The translations under genes and the position numbers were made by a program. A stretch of DNA of 64,000 nucleotides. Source: Methylobacter sp. GTDB taxonomy: Bacteria > Pseudomonadota > Gammaproteobacteria > Methylococcales > Methylomonadaceae. The stretch covers positions 150,457 through 214,456 of the forward strand of contig SCPZ01000097.1 of assembly GCA_004299305.1 (NCBI GenBank). Direction: 5' to 3'. Below are positions 1 to 9,149 of this stretch, piece after piece. Below the pieces are notes generated by a model that was not told the DNA's origin, searched no databases, and saw nothing but the letters and a program-made list of their open reading frames with translations. Numbering within the stretch: position 1 is the stretch's first letter; every line of letters begins with the position of its first letter.

Positions 1-978
1 TATATAGTGGATACCGGATTAAACTGGGCTAATTCTAACGTGGTAGGCCAGTTTGTCACGGGGCAGTTTGGTTTTCCTAATACCGGCTCACGACTTCAAT
101 ATGCCTATGATGTTAACTACCCAAATCAAGCACCTTTTGCTCCTGGCGTCGCCCTTACTACAACCAATACGGCATCAGTTCCAAACTTTGCGCGTGATTG
201 TGTTGGACATGGAACCAGTGTTGCGAGCGCAGCAGCTGGAATTAGTGTTGGCATGGCAAAAACTGCAAATGTAAAGATTGTGAAAGTAGCTTCTGGTTGC
301 ACTACAGACCCAGTACTTTCACTTACAAATTTAGCATCGGCAATTAATTGGGTTGCTACACATGCCCCAAAAGGGGCGATACTTAATCTTAGTTCTGGAA
401 TGCAGGCACCAAAAGATGTAAATGACAATTACATTTGTGCTTCGGCCATAAATACTCCATATACAACTACAAGTCCGGGGGTAGACGCTGCCGTGCAGGC
501 AGCATATAACAATGGTGTTGCTGTAATCGTAGCTGCGGGCAACGATAATTGCAATGCCGCTTTTTATTCTCCAGCAAAAGTGACTGATGCTTTTGTTGTG
601 GGTGCAACTACGTATTCTTTACTTAATGGGAAAGATGCAAAAGCAAGTTTTTCACGATATGGCACAACCATAGATGCGTTTGCCCCTGGTGAATCTGTAG
701 TTGTGATGCATTCTGACGGTTCTTTTGTTTATCAAAGCGGCACCTCTTTTTCAGCGCCTTATGTTGCTGGTATTCTCGCTAATGCGTGTGGTGATTATGA
801 TAGCATTGTTGGTCCTGTTCTCCCCGCTTGTAAACGGCTCGTGTCCAATGCTGCCGGAACATTTACTTATGTCATGAATCCTCGAATTACAAGTGGTACA
901 GTTACAAATACGGATGGCACTGTAATGACTAATTCGCCGTCTAAGTTCGTAAACAACTCCTACAGTCCGTTTTTTTAA
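1..978 (+). CDS. Secreted subtilisin-like serine protease (peptidase S8), 5'-truncated by the window edge
   Basis: The open frame continues upstream of base 1, so the GTG at base 7 is probably an internal codon and the gene is partial. The catalytic triad is visible: Asp in VDTG at the very start, His in GHGTSVAS, and Ser in SGTSFSAPYVAG; the oxyanion-hole Asn lies in AAGNDNC. This order and spacing fit the proteinase K-like branch of family S8. Several cysteines suggest disulfides and therefore export. The signal peptide and any propeptide would lie before the window. The protein ends about 65 residues after the catalytic Ser with no extra domain. The substrate cannot be inferred. Confidence 0.9.
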   Translation, partial: YIVDTGLNWANSNVVGQFVTGQFGFPNTGSRLQYAYDVNYPNQAPFAPGVALTTTNTASVPNFARDCVGHGTSVASAAAGISVGMAKTANVKIVKVASGCTTDPVLSLTNLASAINWVATHAPKGAILNLSSGMQAPKDVNDNYICASAINTPYTTTSPGVDAAVQAAYNNGVAVIVAAGNDNCNAAFYSPAKVTDAFVVGATTYSLLNGKDAKASFSRYGTTIDAFAPGESVVVMHSDGSFVYQSGTSFSAPYVAGILANACGDYDSIVGPVLPACKRLVSNAAGTFTYVMNPRITSGTVTNTDGTVMTNSPSKFVNNSYSPFF

Positions 979-1158
979 GCTAAATTAACATGAACATAAG
1001 ATTTAATTGTTTACTCAACTTCAATAATATTGAAGGAGTGAATGGTTAGGTCATTTATATGTATACTTCGTGTGGTCGCGTTTACGGATTTTCCCAAATA
1101 AAAAGAGTTAAGTTTTCGTGGTGTATAATGATCTTTTTTATGTTAAATAGGATTAACA

Positions 1159-1491
1159 ATGGAAGCTTACCCCGAAAAAACCTGTTCGATAGACCGTCTG
1201 GTCACTCATGCCAAATTGGTAGAGGCGACAAAAGCCGGAATGAAAACACAGCAGCGTCGTAATGGCATATATGGCTTGCCTGGCGAAACCTTCGACCTGG
1301 ACGGAATGACTTTTGTTGTTACCGATTTAAAGCGTCAACGTTTAGGCGATATGACCGATGCCGACGCTAAGGCGGAGGGCTATCCAAGCCTTGATATGTA
1401 CCGGGACATTATCTTAAAAATGCATGCAGGGATGACTTGGGAAGAAGACAGTCTGGTTTGGGTGCATAGTTTTGCAGCTAAGGTGGATTAA
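1159..1491 (+). CDS. ASCH-domain (PUA-like fold) protein
   Basis: A 110-residue protein resembling small ASCH-domain proteins: a basic TQQRRNGIYGLPGE stretch, a DGMTFVVTDL strand, the RQRLGDMTDADAKAEGYPS segment and a C-terminal VWVHSF strand. ASCH domains have the PUA-like beta-barrel fold and are thought to bind RNA or modified nucleotides; the ligand here is unknown. The ATG follows a weak AGGAT ribosome site. It stands alone on the plus strand, convergent with the cyclophilin gene, and is followed at once by a perfect hairpin. Family assignment is confident, function is not. Confidence 0.82.
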   Translation: MEAYPEKTCSIDRLVTHAKLVEATKAGMKTQQRRNGIYGLPGETFDLDGMTFVVTDLKRQRLGDMTDADAKAEGYPSLDMYRDIILKMHAGMTWEEDSLVWVHSFAAKVD

Positions 1492-1495
1492 ACAA

Positions 1496-1527
1496 CTAGT
1501 TCCCTCTCCAACAGGAGAGGGAACTAG
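1496..1527. terminator. Perfect 14-bp-arm hairpin between convergent genes
   Basis: CTAGTTCCCTCTCC and its exact reverse complement are separated by AACA, starting 5 bases after the ASCH gene stop. It could end transcription from either side, but no T-run follows on either strand, so it may instead be a dispersed palindromic repeat. A second small inverted repeat (ACATACAG...CTGTATGT, 1574-1593) lies between it and the cyclophilin stop. Confidence 0.5.
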
Positions 1528-1620
1528 GCCGGACTAGGTCAACTTATAACATATTGTATTTACAGCATAAAATACATACAGATACCTGTATGTCGTGAGA
1601 TGAAACATAAGTAGACAGCC

Positions 1621-2520
1621 TCAGTACCCAAGGGCCGACGCTTTGCTAAGCAGATTGTTAAGAGTTCCAATCGACTTTAAGGTATTTCCAAGCGCTGAAC
1701 CCCAATAGACCTTTCCATTTGCAGCAGCGATATATCGCTGGGTTTTCGCATAATAGCGATAATAATAGCCGGAACCGGTTGTCGACTTACTGTTCGGCCC
1801 CACGGAATTAGCCGGGGAGAATCTTTCCGGATACAGGCTTTCAAGATAGGCGAAAACTCTATCCGCAGCTCTGGTTTTAGCGGGAACAAGCACGGAAACA
1901 CGTTCTACTATGACCATATTCGATTTTTGCACGGTATTGTTTGTTATTGGCGCCAAATATGGCAGTGTTTCAAAGGGGGTATTTTTGCCTGCGTTGACTC
2001 TAGGCAATGCCGCAATGGCATCAACCACGCCCATGCCTGCGTTTAACACTTGCCCAAACACCGTAAACCCGCCATTTTGTAAGTCCAGATTCGCAGAATT
2101 ATCGGCTAGATTGAAAAACCACTGATTAGTGGCGCTATTGGGGTCACTGCCTTGCTTGGCCATGGCGATAGTGCCGCGCAAGTTAGAACGATCAGCGCTA
2201 TATTCGTTCATTACAGGCGGATTTGTGGCAACATAACTCAGCTGATTAGTTGTGTCATTCCATGCGAACCCACCACCTTGAATAATAAATCCCGGCACAC
2301 TACGATGAATAATTGAATTGGCATAGGCGCCGCTCTTGGCATAACTGAGAAAATTCGCCACAGTCAACGGCGCCTTAGTATCGTACAATTGAACATCAAT
2401 AATGCCGAGTGAGGTTTGCATTCTGGCTACCACGGCCGCCGAGCAGACAGTCGGCACTGCAAGCGTAAAAATCACCGTCAGTTTGACGAGCCACTGCCAT
2501 TTAAAACGAATTGAAAACAT
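1621..2520 (-). CDS. Secreted cyclophilin-type peptidyl-prolyl isomerase with extra C-terminal module
   Basis: 299 residues. Residues 1-28 form a signal peptide ending CSA. Residues about 30-210 are a cyclophilin domain with the active-site motif HRSVPGFIIQGG (R73, F78, Q81), NQWFFNLAD and FTVFGQV, so catalysis of proline isomerisation in the periplasm or outside the cell is expected. Residues about 220-295 are a separate module (FAYLESLYPERFSP, then GYYYRYY, then NGKVYWG and an L-rich end) that I recognise as a recurrent C-terminal module of secreted beta/gammaproteobacterial proteins without known function. Ordinary bacterial periplasmic cyclophilins (PpiA) stop at about 190 residues, so this is a two-domain variant. 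Confidence 0.88.
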   Translation of the reverse strand: MFSIRFKWQWLVKLTVIFTLAVPTVCSAAVVARMQTSLGIIDVQLYDTKAPLTVANFLSYAKSGAYANSIIHRSVPGFIIQGGGFAWNDTTNQLSYVATNPPVMNEYSADRSNLRGTIAMAKQGSDPNSATNQWFFNLADNSANLDLQNGGFTVFGQVLNAGMGVVDAIAALPRVNAGKNTPFETLPYLAPITNNTVQKSNMVIVERVSVLVPAKTRAADRVFAYLESLYPERFSPANSVGPNSKSTTGSGYYYRYYAKTQRYIAAANGKVYWGSALGNTLKSIGTLNNLLSKASALGY

Positions 2521-2638
2521 GATATTTCTCTAAAATGTGTTTACGTTGTATGAAATCCATTTCCCTTCCCTTTATTGCAACAAATCATCGCCGCAATTTA
2601 TATCGATAAAATTATGCAAAGCAACAGCAGACTTCACA

Positions 2639-3895
2639 TTATTGACTTTTTCTAGTCTGACCTGTCATTTTCGTTGGGGTATCAGCTTGTTCTTGGTAAG
2701 CCCGATAACTCACTATTCCGACATCGACGGTGACGTTTTCTGAATTAACCGTACCCAACGCGGCTTCAGCAATATCGGAAATCGTGCGGCTTTTGCTGGC
2801 AGCATAACCGCGCACCACAAAACCGGGATAGCTTATTTTTTCCAGCAACACGCCTGCTTTCAAGCTATTGGACATTGAAGTGGCCGTTCTTTGAAAGGGC
2901 AACTCAAGATACCGATACGAAATCATTGCGAATACAAAAACAGCGGCGATGTAAACAAAGGTTATCTCGCCAAGATAATTCCCGGTCACTAATTCCTGCC
3001 ACAAATACACTGTGTAAGATATTTTGCCTAAATAGCATAGCTGTCTGTTTTTAAAAATAACCGCAATCGATTTAAGCTGTGTGGGCGTACCTAACACCAT
3101 CAGCAGAATCAGCACAGGGTAACAGATCACCTTAACCTGTTTTTCGATGCCGACCGGCAAATAGCCTATACCGATAAGCAGCAGGGCGATAACACTTAAC
3201 CAGGCTGCAAGATGCATCCGGCGAATGCGGCTCATGATATTTTCAGGCAACAGTGCGGAACAACAACCGGTAAGCAGAAAAATAAAGTACATGAAATATT
3301 CGCCAAGAAGCAGATGGCCGGTTCTGAACAATAAAACCGAGCCGATGATTAGGCCGCCTATTGCAAAACTAAAACGCAAGCTGTTATTAATCAGCGGTAC
3401 GAACAGGATCAGCAGAGGAAAAAGCAGATAGAACTGCTCTTCATAAGCCAGCGTCCAGGTGTGTCCTGCAAACCACGAACACCCCTCGGGAAACGGCATA
3501 TTGCACAAAAATGAAGCCGAAGTGAGCGCTTGTTGCGGCGAAATTTCAATAATACCTGCGGCATTCAATATTAGAAGGCCGGATAGATACAGCCAAAGCG
3601 GCGGAATAATCCGATAAAACCGGCGCACATAAAATGCGGGTAAACAAATCGTACCGGTTTTGTTCTTCTCGGCAACAAGGCCGGAACAGATTACAAAACC
3701 GCTGATCACAAAAAAGACCAAAACTCCCAGTTCGCCCAGCCGATCCAGCTGGTCTAAATAAGGCGCTAGGGATGTTATTTTTAAGCCGCTATAAACAAAG
3801 ATATGCGACTGAATGACCATGACAACGGCCAGGAACCGCCAAGCATCAATATAGTCAATTCTTGTTGGGGCAACTTCTTTAGTGGTGTTACACAA
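2639..3895 (-). CDS. Membrane acyltransferase, OafA/YrhL (acyltransferase-3) family
   Basis: 418 residues with about ten hydrophobic segments. Family features are visible: an N-terminal IDYIDAWRFLAVVMVIQSH with the conserved His, FFVISGFVI, and HTWTLAYEEQFYLLFPL. These enzymes move acetyl or other acyl groups across the inner membrane onto sugars of O-antigen, exopolysaccharide or peptidoglycan. Unlike OafA with its periplasmic SGNH domain, this protein ends with a soluble tail of about 80 residues (after LELPFQRT) containing TVDVGIVSYRAYQEQ, which I do not recognise. No glycosyltransferases are near, so the acceptor is unknown. Confidence 0.87.
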   Translation of the reverse strand: MCNTTKEVAPTRIDYIDAWRFLAVVMVIQSHIFVYSGLKITSLAPYLDQLDRLGELGVLVFFVISGFVICSGLVAEKNKTGTICLPAFYVRRFYRIIPPLWLYLSGLLILNAAGIIEISPQQALTSASFLCNMPFPEGCSWFAGHTWTLAYEEQFYLLFPLLILFVPLINNSLRFSFAIGGLIIGSVLLFRTGHLLLGEYFMYFIFLLTGCCSALLPENIMSRIRRMHLAAWLSVIALLLIGIGYLPVGIEKQVKVICYPVLILLMVLGTPTQLKSIAVIFKNRQLCYLGKISYTVYLWQELVTGNYLGEITFVYIAAVFVFAMISYRYLELPFQRTATSMSNSLKAGVLLEKISYPGFVVRGYAASKSRTISDIAEAALGTVNSENVTVDVGIVSYRAYQEQADTPTKMTGQTRKSQ

Positions 3896-4069
3896 GGTTA
3901 CTTATCCTGCTTTAGGAAATGGCGGGGCGTACAAGCAGCCCCGATTTTACGCGGGGTTGGATTTTTGATTGTATTTGAAAAAATACGGTTGAATAGCTTA
4001 TGAACAGTGTAATCGTGGCGATGAAATGTTTCAGGGGAATCATTGTACAATCCGTGAACGGTACGCCCC

Positions 4070-4091
4070 TTGCCTACATCCCTGTAGGCAA
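4070..4091. repeat. Dispersed palindrome TTGCCTACA-tccc-TGTAGGCAA
   Basis: Perfect 9-bp inverted repeat between the acyltransferase and HupE genes. Related copies occur at 27336-27359 (inside the 3' end of murF) and 59732-59753 (after atpC). The flank AACAAAACACCAGCTGAGTAGTT resembles the right end of the 48764-48865 element (AACAAACACC, then TGTTGAGTAGTT), suggesting one repeat family. Confidence 0.7.
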
Positions 4092-4117
4092 CAAAACACC
4101 AGCTGAGTAGTTGAAAA

Positions 4118-4684
4118 TTAACCGGCGGCTAGATAATACAAGCCGCTGCTTAAGCACATCAAAGAAAACAGGTAATTCATACGTTTTCCTGTCATTAGCC
4201 CAATTACGCATCCACCAACGCAAATAGCCAGACTCATCAACATTAACGCAGAGAAATACTGTACGGCGCCGACATCAGCCGGAATTTCCGCAGCATGGGC
4301 ATAGCCGTGAAATACGGCAAAAAATGATACGCCCAGAAAAAATATTTTAGCGCGTTGTTTTTGGTTGATACTGACCAGCAAGCCAAACGCCACCAATGAT
4401 AGGGCGATGAAGGACTCAACAAACGGTATTTGAATGCCATAGGCATTAATCAAAGCTCCGACGGCCATTAGCGCCAGAAAAACAGCTGGAAATGCAAACA
4501 ATGCTTTACCGCCTTGCTTGACCGCAATTAGGCCTACCGCCATTAACACCAGCAAATGATCGATGCCGGTTAAAGGATGCAATAAACCGCTGATTAAGCT
4601 GTGGTCAATATGTCCCCCGGTATGTGCATAGAGTGAGGGTGATACGAGAAGTAAGGCGGTAATCAACCAGTTTTTAATACGCAT
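4118..4684 (-). CDS. hupE: HupE/UreJ family membrane protein
   Basis: 188 residues: an N-terminal signal-like helix ending LYA, then HTGGH, HPLTGIDHLLVLMAVG and SFFAVFHGYAHAAEIP, the two His-rich helices that define the HupE/UreJ family, within about six membrane segments. Family members are believed to import nickel (or cobalt) for hydrogenase or urease. The gene is not in an operon with hoxFUYHW, whose 3' end is 4 kb upstream, but a [NiFe] hydrogenase nearby makes nickel supply a plausible job. Transport specificity is inferred, not visible. Confidence 0.85.
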   Translation of the reverse strand: MRIKNWLITALLLVSPSLYAHTGGHIDHSLISGLLHPLTGIDHLLVLMAVGLIAVKQGGKALFAFPAVFLALMAVGALINAYGIQIPFVESFIALSLVAFGLLVSINQKQRAKIFFLGVSFFAVFHGYAHAAEIPADVGAVQYFSALMLMSLAICVGGCVIGLMTGKRMNYLFSLMCLSSGLYYLAAG

Positions 4685-4880
4685 AAGTGAGTCCTCTTAA
4701 GTTGTTAGCGGGTAAACAATATTCAGCAGGATTGCTGCCTATCATGGTTATAAAAAAGCAGCCTCAGTCTATTAACTGGCCTGAGCTCTGTCAACGCTTT
4801 ATCAGCGATAACTGTGATTAAAAGTGTCATACACGTTACTTAACATAGGTGCGCGCCTCACCCGGCAGTCAACGTTTATA

Positions 4881-5759
4881 TCAATCCAGTGCTTTAATCG
4901 CATCTGCAAGCAACGCATCCAGCCTGATACAGGAGCTCGAATGGTCAATGCTGTCGGTCGCCCAAATATTTTTGACGCCGGCTTTAAGGATATGCGCGTA
5001 AGCATCGCCGCAAAACAAGGCGTGCGTAACGACGGCATGGATGTCTTTACAGCCCGCGGCTTGCAGCAGTCCGGCGGCTTTGGCGAGAGTTCTGCCGGTG
5101 CTGGCCATATCGTCTATGATGACTACCGGTTGCTTGCCAAAATCGCTATCCGGCAAGCTCATTTCAACCTGTTTGTCGCCGAGCCGGTTTTTATCGGCAA
5201 TCGCGTAATCGAAACCGATGTTATCTGCGATAGCTCCAACCCATTGTTTCGATTCGCTGTCCGGCCCCAACAGTACGGCATGTTTGAATTTTTCTTTTAA
5301 AAACAGCCCGATTTCATTCGCAGCGGTAAGGGTGACGGCGTTTTTTATCGGAATCGCCTGAGTTAATGACGAAATACGGTGTAGATGCGGGTCGACGGTC
5401 AGCACATCGTCAAACAGCTCTGCAAGCAGTTTACCTATGATGCGCTGACTGACCGCCTCGCCGGGTTGGTTGGCGATGTCCTGGCGCATATAGCTTAAGT
5501 AAGGCGCGACCAAAGTGAGACGTTGACCGCCTAATTCCCGAGCAGTGGTGGCGCACAATAACAATTCGATCAGTTTGTCGTTGGGCTGGTTTAGACTGCG
5601 GCAGACAATAAGGTGCTCAGGCAGTACCGGAGGCAGGCGGATCAAACTTTCGCCGTCAGGAAAATGATGTACGACAACCTCGGCCAGCGGTACATCAAGA
5701 CGCGCAGCCAAACGCTGTGCCTGGCTTAAGTAGTCGGGGAAGGCAAGTATCATCATCAT
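4881..5759 (-). CDS. Ribose-phosphate pyrophosphokinase (PRPP synthetase) homologue
   Basis: About 292 residues with the PRPP synthetase signatures FPDGES, CRSLNQPNDKL, LVAPYLSYMRQD, VDPHLHR and the PRPP-binding loop VVIIDDMASTGRTL. It should make PRPP from ribose 5-phosphate and ATP, or act on a related ribose phosphate. The ORF-track start is a TTG at 5789 that would overlap the upstream gene by 11 bases; the ATG triplet at 5753-5759 starts the protein at MILAFPDYL, where family members begin, so I prefer 5759. It lies just downstream of the phosphorylase gene and is divergent from the housekeeping type usually found beside ispE, suggesting a dedicated role. Confidence 0.87.
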   Translation of the reverse strand: MMMILAFPDYLSQAQRLAARLDVPLAEVVVHHFPDGESLIRLPPVLPEHLIVCRSLNQPNDKLIELLLCATTARELGGQRLTLVAPYLSYMRQDIANQPGEAVSQRIIGKLLAELFDDVLTVDPHLHRISSLTQAIPIKNAVTLTAANEIGLFLKEKFKHAVLLGPDSESKQWVGAIADNIGFDYAIADKNRLGDKQVEMSLPDSDFGKQPVVIIDDMASTGRTLAKAAGLLQAAGCKDIHAVVTHALFCGDAYAHILKAGVKNIWATDSIDHSSSCIRLDALLADAIKALD

Positions 5760-5778
5760 GAGTTGAGATTGTTCCTGA

Positions 5779-7314
5779 TTAAAAGGCAATCAACGACTTA
5801 ATAATTTGTTCGTCGCTACCTAGGGTGTAGCCGTTGTTTTGGCAGGATAAATCCTGAGCGAATTTGAAATCGGCAGGAAATTCGGCATAAATGCGATACA
5901 AAACATCGCCTTCTTTTACCGGGCTGCCCAGTTTTTTTAATAAATCGACACCTGCTTTTTTCATCACCGGAGCACCGGCAAGCCGGGCAATTTTTGCCAT
6001 TTGAAAGTTGTCGATACTGGTGACTACTCCGCTGCAACCGGCCACAACCTCATGACAAAGACTGCCGGGGCGAAGATCAATCGGTTTCGGACCTTGTGCC
6101 TGAATGAACGCATTCATTTTGGCTCCGGCCCGGCCTGATTCGAGTATGTCACGGGCAATGGCATAGCCTTGCCCGCCACGCACATCGGGATCGAATTCAA
6201 TAATCCTGCCTGCCAGCTGCAAAGACTTTTGCCGCAAATCGAACGGCGCATCGGGATCATTTTGCAATACCTGCATAATGTCCCGCGCTTCCAGTATCGG
6301 GCCTATGCCCCGTCCTATCGGTTGGCGGCCATCGGTAATCATCACTTCCAGATGAATGTTGAGCCGGTCGCCGACAAATTCAAACAATTTACGCAAGGCC
6401 AGAGCCTGATTCATGTGTCGCACTTTAGCGGTGGGGCCGACCGGAATATCAATAAGCAGGTGAGTGGAACCGGCGGCCAGTTTTTTGGACAGGATCGATG
6501 CCACCATTTGCCCTTGAGAATCGATGCCCAACGGACGCTCAACAGAAATCAGCATGTCATCGACCGGCGCGAGTTTGGCCGTGCCGCCCCAAGCCAGACA
6601 GCCGCGTTCTTGGCGCACGATGTCGTGCAGTTGGTCCGGGGTCAGGTTGACTTCGGCCAGCACTTCCATGGTATCGGCCGTGCCTGCCGGCGAGGTGATC
6701 GCGCGGCTGGAGGTTTTCGGTATCAACATGCCGTGCGCGGCAACGATAGGCACGACCAGCATCGAAGTGCGGTTGCCGGGAATGCCGCCGATGCAATGCT
6801 TATCGGCGACCAGCGATTCATGCCAATTCATCGTGTCGCCGGATTGCAGCATGGCGCGGGTAAGAAAAAACAGTTCGTCGCGATCAAGATTGTTTTGTCC
6901 GGTCGCAACCAGGAACGCAGCCATTTCCATTTTTGAATAGCGGGTTTCAACAATGTCATTGGTTATATTGTTAAAGTCGTCCTGGTCGAGACGTTCGCCG
7001 TTGATTTTGCGGCGTACCGCATCCATGGACTTTGGGGGTTCCGCATGATTGACGGTGACCAGGCAATCTTCAGGGACATTGAGCTGTTTGAAGGCCTGCT
7101 CGGACAGGCCCAGCTCTCCCGGTTGAACAATCGAGCTGTCATCAACGACGTTAAGAACAGCAAGCACTTTGGAACCGTTGCTGCTAACTTGGATTTTGGA
7201 CAGCGCCTGGAAGCCTTCGGCCCGGTAAATACCGCACTCGCGGTTTAAATAAGCGACGTTTTCGTGATAGGTATCGATAGCGATACGGCGAAGTTTTAGG
7301 GTGTCATTACTCAT
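5779..7314 (-). CDS. Thymidine/AMP phosphorylase-family enzyme
   Basis: 511 residues from the ATG at 7314 ([11 protein letters not shown]); the GTG at 7386 would add 24 residues unlike the family. The pyrimidine-nucleoside phosphorylase core is clear: [35 protein letters not shown], and the C-terminal VLYRIYAE domain. The roughly 85-residue N-terminal extension marks the long archaeal-type branch, whose archaeal members are AMP phosphorylases releasing ribose 1,5-bisphosphate. Pairing with a PRPP synthetase-like gene suggests ribose-phosphate salvage. Whether the substrate is a nucleoside or a nucleotide cannot be told here. Confidence 0.87.
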   Translation of the reverse strand: MSNDTLKLRRIAIDTYHENVAYLNRECGIYRAEGFQALSKIQVSSNGSKVLAVLNVVDDSSIVQPGELGLSEQAFKQLNVPEDCLVTVNHAEPPKSMDAVRRKINGERLDQDDFNNITNDIVETRYSKMEMAAFLVATGQNNLDRDELFFLTRAMLQSGDTMNWHESLVADKHCIGGIPGNRTSMLVVPIVAAHGMLIPKTSSRAITSPAGTADTMEVLAEVNLTPDQLHDIVRQERGCLAWGGTAKLAPVDDMLISVERPLGIDSQGQMVASILSKKLAAGSTHLLIDIPVGPTAKVRHMNQALALRKLFEFVGDRLNIHLEVMITDGRQPIGRGIGPILEARDIMQVLQNDPDAPFDLRQKSLQLAGRIIEFDPDVRGGQGYAIARDILESGRAGAKMNAFIQAQGPKPIDLRPGSLCHEVVAGCSGVVTSIDNFQMAKIARLAGAPVMKKAGVDLLKKLGSPVKEGDVLYRIYAEFPADFKFAQDLSCQNNGYTLGSDEQIIKSLIAF

Positions 7315-7407
7315 GAGTGGGCTGATTAGCGGATAATATGGATTGATGATGCGGTTTGAAGCACATATTGTCAATAATACAGACACAACCAGAATTCAGG
7401 AACAGCA

Positions 7408-7980
7408 ATGAAAAAATGTACATGGGCGCTGTCCAGCCCGAATGAAGAGCAATATCACGATCATGAATGGGGCGTACCTGTACATGACGACCGGCTGCTG
7501 TTTGAGTTCCTGATTCTTGAAGGCGCTCAGGCGGGTTTAAGCTGGTCTACCATTTTGAACAAGCGCGATGGTTACAAAAACGCTTTCGATAATTTTGATG
7601 CTGAAAAGATTGCGCGCTACGATGACCAAAAAACCAAGGCATTGTTAGCTAACCCGGATATAGTAAGAAACAGGCTAAAGGTTAATGCGGCTGTTATCAA
7701 CGCCCAGGCTTTTTTAAATGTTCAGCAGGCTTTTGGCAGTTTTGATGAATACATCTGGCAATTTGTCGATAACAAACCACGGCACAATGCCTGGAAAAAT
7801 GCCGCCGAGGTTCCGGCTTTTACGCGAACATCCGAATTAATGAGCAAGGATCTTAAAAAGCGCGGCTTTAAGTTTGTCGGCAACACCATTTGTTATGCTT
7901 ATATGCAGGCGACCGGCATGGTCAATGATCACACCATTGATTGTTACAGACATGCTGAAATAAAACGAAACTATCCGTAA
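7408..7980 (+). CDS. tag: DNA-3-methyladenine glycosylase I
   Basis: 190 residues, full length for Tag, which removes 3-methyladenine from alkylated DNA. The zinc-snap ligands are present: C4 and H17 at the N-terminus ([13 protein letters not shown]) and the C-terminal HTIDCYRH pair. The core [18 protein letters not shown] and [18 protein letters not shown] motifs also match. A good ribosome site (AGGAAC) precedes the ATG. It is divergent from the phosphorylase gene and is followed 11 bases later by a glyoxalase-family gene, probably in one transcript. Confidence 0.95.
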   Translation: MKKCTWALSSPNEEQYHDHEWGVPVHDDRLLFEFLILEGAQAGLSWSTILNKRDGYKNAFDNFDAEKIARYDDQKTKALLANPDIVRNRLKVNAAVINAQAFLNVQQAFGSFDEYIWQFVDNKPRHNAWKNAAEVPAFTRTSELMSKDLKKRGFKFVGNTICYAYMQATGMVNDHTIDCYRHAEIKRNYP

Positions 7981-7991
7981 GGAATAACACT

Positions 7992-8432
7992 ATGCGTTAT
8001 CTACACACTATGGTTCGGGTTCATGACCTGAATGAATCCCTGAATTTTTATTGCAACAAACTGGGGCTAATCGAATGCAACAGAATGGACAGCGAAGCAG
8101 GCCGTTTTACGCTGGTTTATTTACATGCACCGCAAGATTCCGATCAGGCGGCAAAGATGCACGCACCGTTTCTGGAGCTGACTTATAACTGGGATACCGA
8201 AAATTATCAGGGCGGCCGTAACTTTGGGCACCTGGCTTTTGAGGTCGATAATATTTACGAAACCTGCCAGAAACTGATGGATGCCGGTGTCCTCATCAAC
8301 CGTCCGCCGCGTGACGGGCGGATGGCCTTCATACGCTCACCGGATAATATTTCTATCGAGTTGTTGCAAAAAGATGCGCCGCTGGCGCCTGCGGAACCGT
8401 GGCTTTCCATGCAAAACACGGGAACTTGGTAA
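7992..8432 (+). CDS. gloA: Lactoylglutathione lyase-like protein (VOC superfamily)
   Basis: 146 residues in two beta-alpha-beta-beta-beta units: [24 protein letters not shown] at the N-terminus and [21 protein letters not shown] in the second half. Metal ligands expected for glyoxalase I are present (H in LHTMVRV, E in FLELTYNW, H in FGHLAFEV, E in ISIELLQ). It probably detoxifies methylglyoxal by isomerising its glutathione hemithioacetal. AAGGAATAACACT supplies the ribosome site. It is slightly longer than E. coli GloA (135) at the C-terminus. A large hairpin follows the stop. Confidence 0.87.
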   Translation: MRYLHTMVRVHDLNESLNFYCNKLGLIECNRMDSEAGRFTLVYLHAPQDSDQAAKMHAPFLELTYNWDTENYQGGRNFGHLAFEVDNIYETCQKLMDAGVLINRPPRDGRMAFIRSPDNISIELLQKDAPLAPAEPWLSMQNTGTW

Positions 8433-8457
8433 GAACACAGATAGCATTTAGAAATGA

Positions 8458-8521
8458 CGGCTACTCACTTAAGGCGGGACATAAGCTAGGCTTAACCTAT
8501 CCTGTCTTAAGTGAATAGCCG
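8458..8521. repeat. Long imperfect hairpin after gloA
   Basis: Arms CGGCTACTCACTTAAG and CTTAAGTGAATAGCCG pair with one mismatch, and pairing continues through GGACATA/TATCC towards the centre. There is no T-run, so it looks more like a palindromic mobile repeat (MITE or REP type) than a simple terminator. It may also help separate gloA from the convergent hox operon. Confidence 0.6.
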
Positions 8522-8657
8522 AAGTTACCCATTGCCGAGCGGCTGAAATTGTGGATTTAAATGCCCAATGTGGGCCATGAAGCCATCAATAAATGTAGCG
8601 ATGACGTCGCTAGAAAAAGCAAAGTCATACACATTGAAAATGTGGACGGTTTATCGC

Positions 8658-9149
8658 TCAGATGGGAGTAATGGAATCTGCCTGTTTTAGCCAAAAATCA
8701 AGATCAGCATTGCTTAATAAATCCCCGGCAAACCGACATGCTTGCGTTAAATTATTTTCTGCGTTGGCGCTTAAACCCTCTCCCAATTCTAATTTCTCGG
8801 CTTTAATGCTCAGCAAAAAACACGGCGGCGGTGTTTGCTTTTTTATCGATTGATACACGTCTAAAACCGCCGCAGGACTCATCGCATGTGTTGTGTAGCT
8901 TTTGTCCCTGGCGGGTTTTAATACGGTAAAATCAAACGCATTGTCGCAGGCTACGGACGCATCGACAAACAACACCAAACGCCTGTTTTCCAGATCCAAC
9001 GCATGTTCAATTTGTAATTGGAAATCGGACAGTATTTCAACTTTATCCATGTCGCAATGCGCTTCGGCATATTCTAGTAGCAGCGGCCCCAGCGCATCGT
9101 CGCCGCGACTGAGGTTGCCATAACCGAACAGCAAAACCGGATTAGGCAT
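8658..9149 (-). CDS. hoxW: Hydrogenase maturation endopeptidase
   Basis: 163 residues from the ATG at 9149, which overlaps the hoxH stop by 8 bases (ATGCCTAA); the track start at 9170 would add seven residues inside hoxH. The N-terminal LLFGYGNLSRGDD carries the HybD/HyaD/HoxW nickel-sensing Asp; a second conserved acidic site is FVDASV, and THAMSPAAVLDVY carries the His. The enzyme clips the C-terminal tail of the hydrogenase large subunit after nickel insertion. Position directly after hoxH supports HoxW. It ends the operon. Confidence 0.9.
   Translation of the reverse strand: MPNPVLLFGYGNLSRGDDALGPLLLEYAEAHCDMDKVEILSDFQLQIEHALDLENRRLVLFVDASVACDNAFDFTVLKPARDKSYTTHAMSPAAVLDVYQSIKKQTPPPCFLLSIKAEKLELGEGLSANAENNLTQACRFAGDLLSNADLDFWLKQADSITPI

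Noticed and set aside
4824-5300. Plus-strand 158-residue frame
   Set aside because: Antisense to the PRPP synthetase homologue, which has clear family motifs.
6169-6936. Plus-strand 255-residue frame
   Set aside because: Antisense to the phosphorylase gene, no ribosome site, composition typical of a shadow frame.
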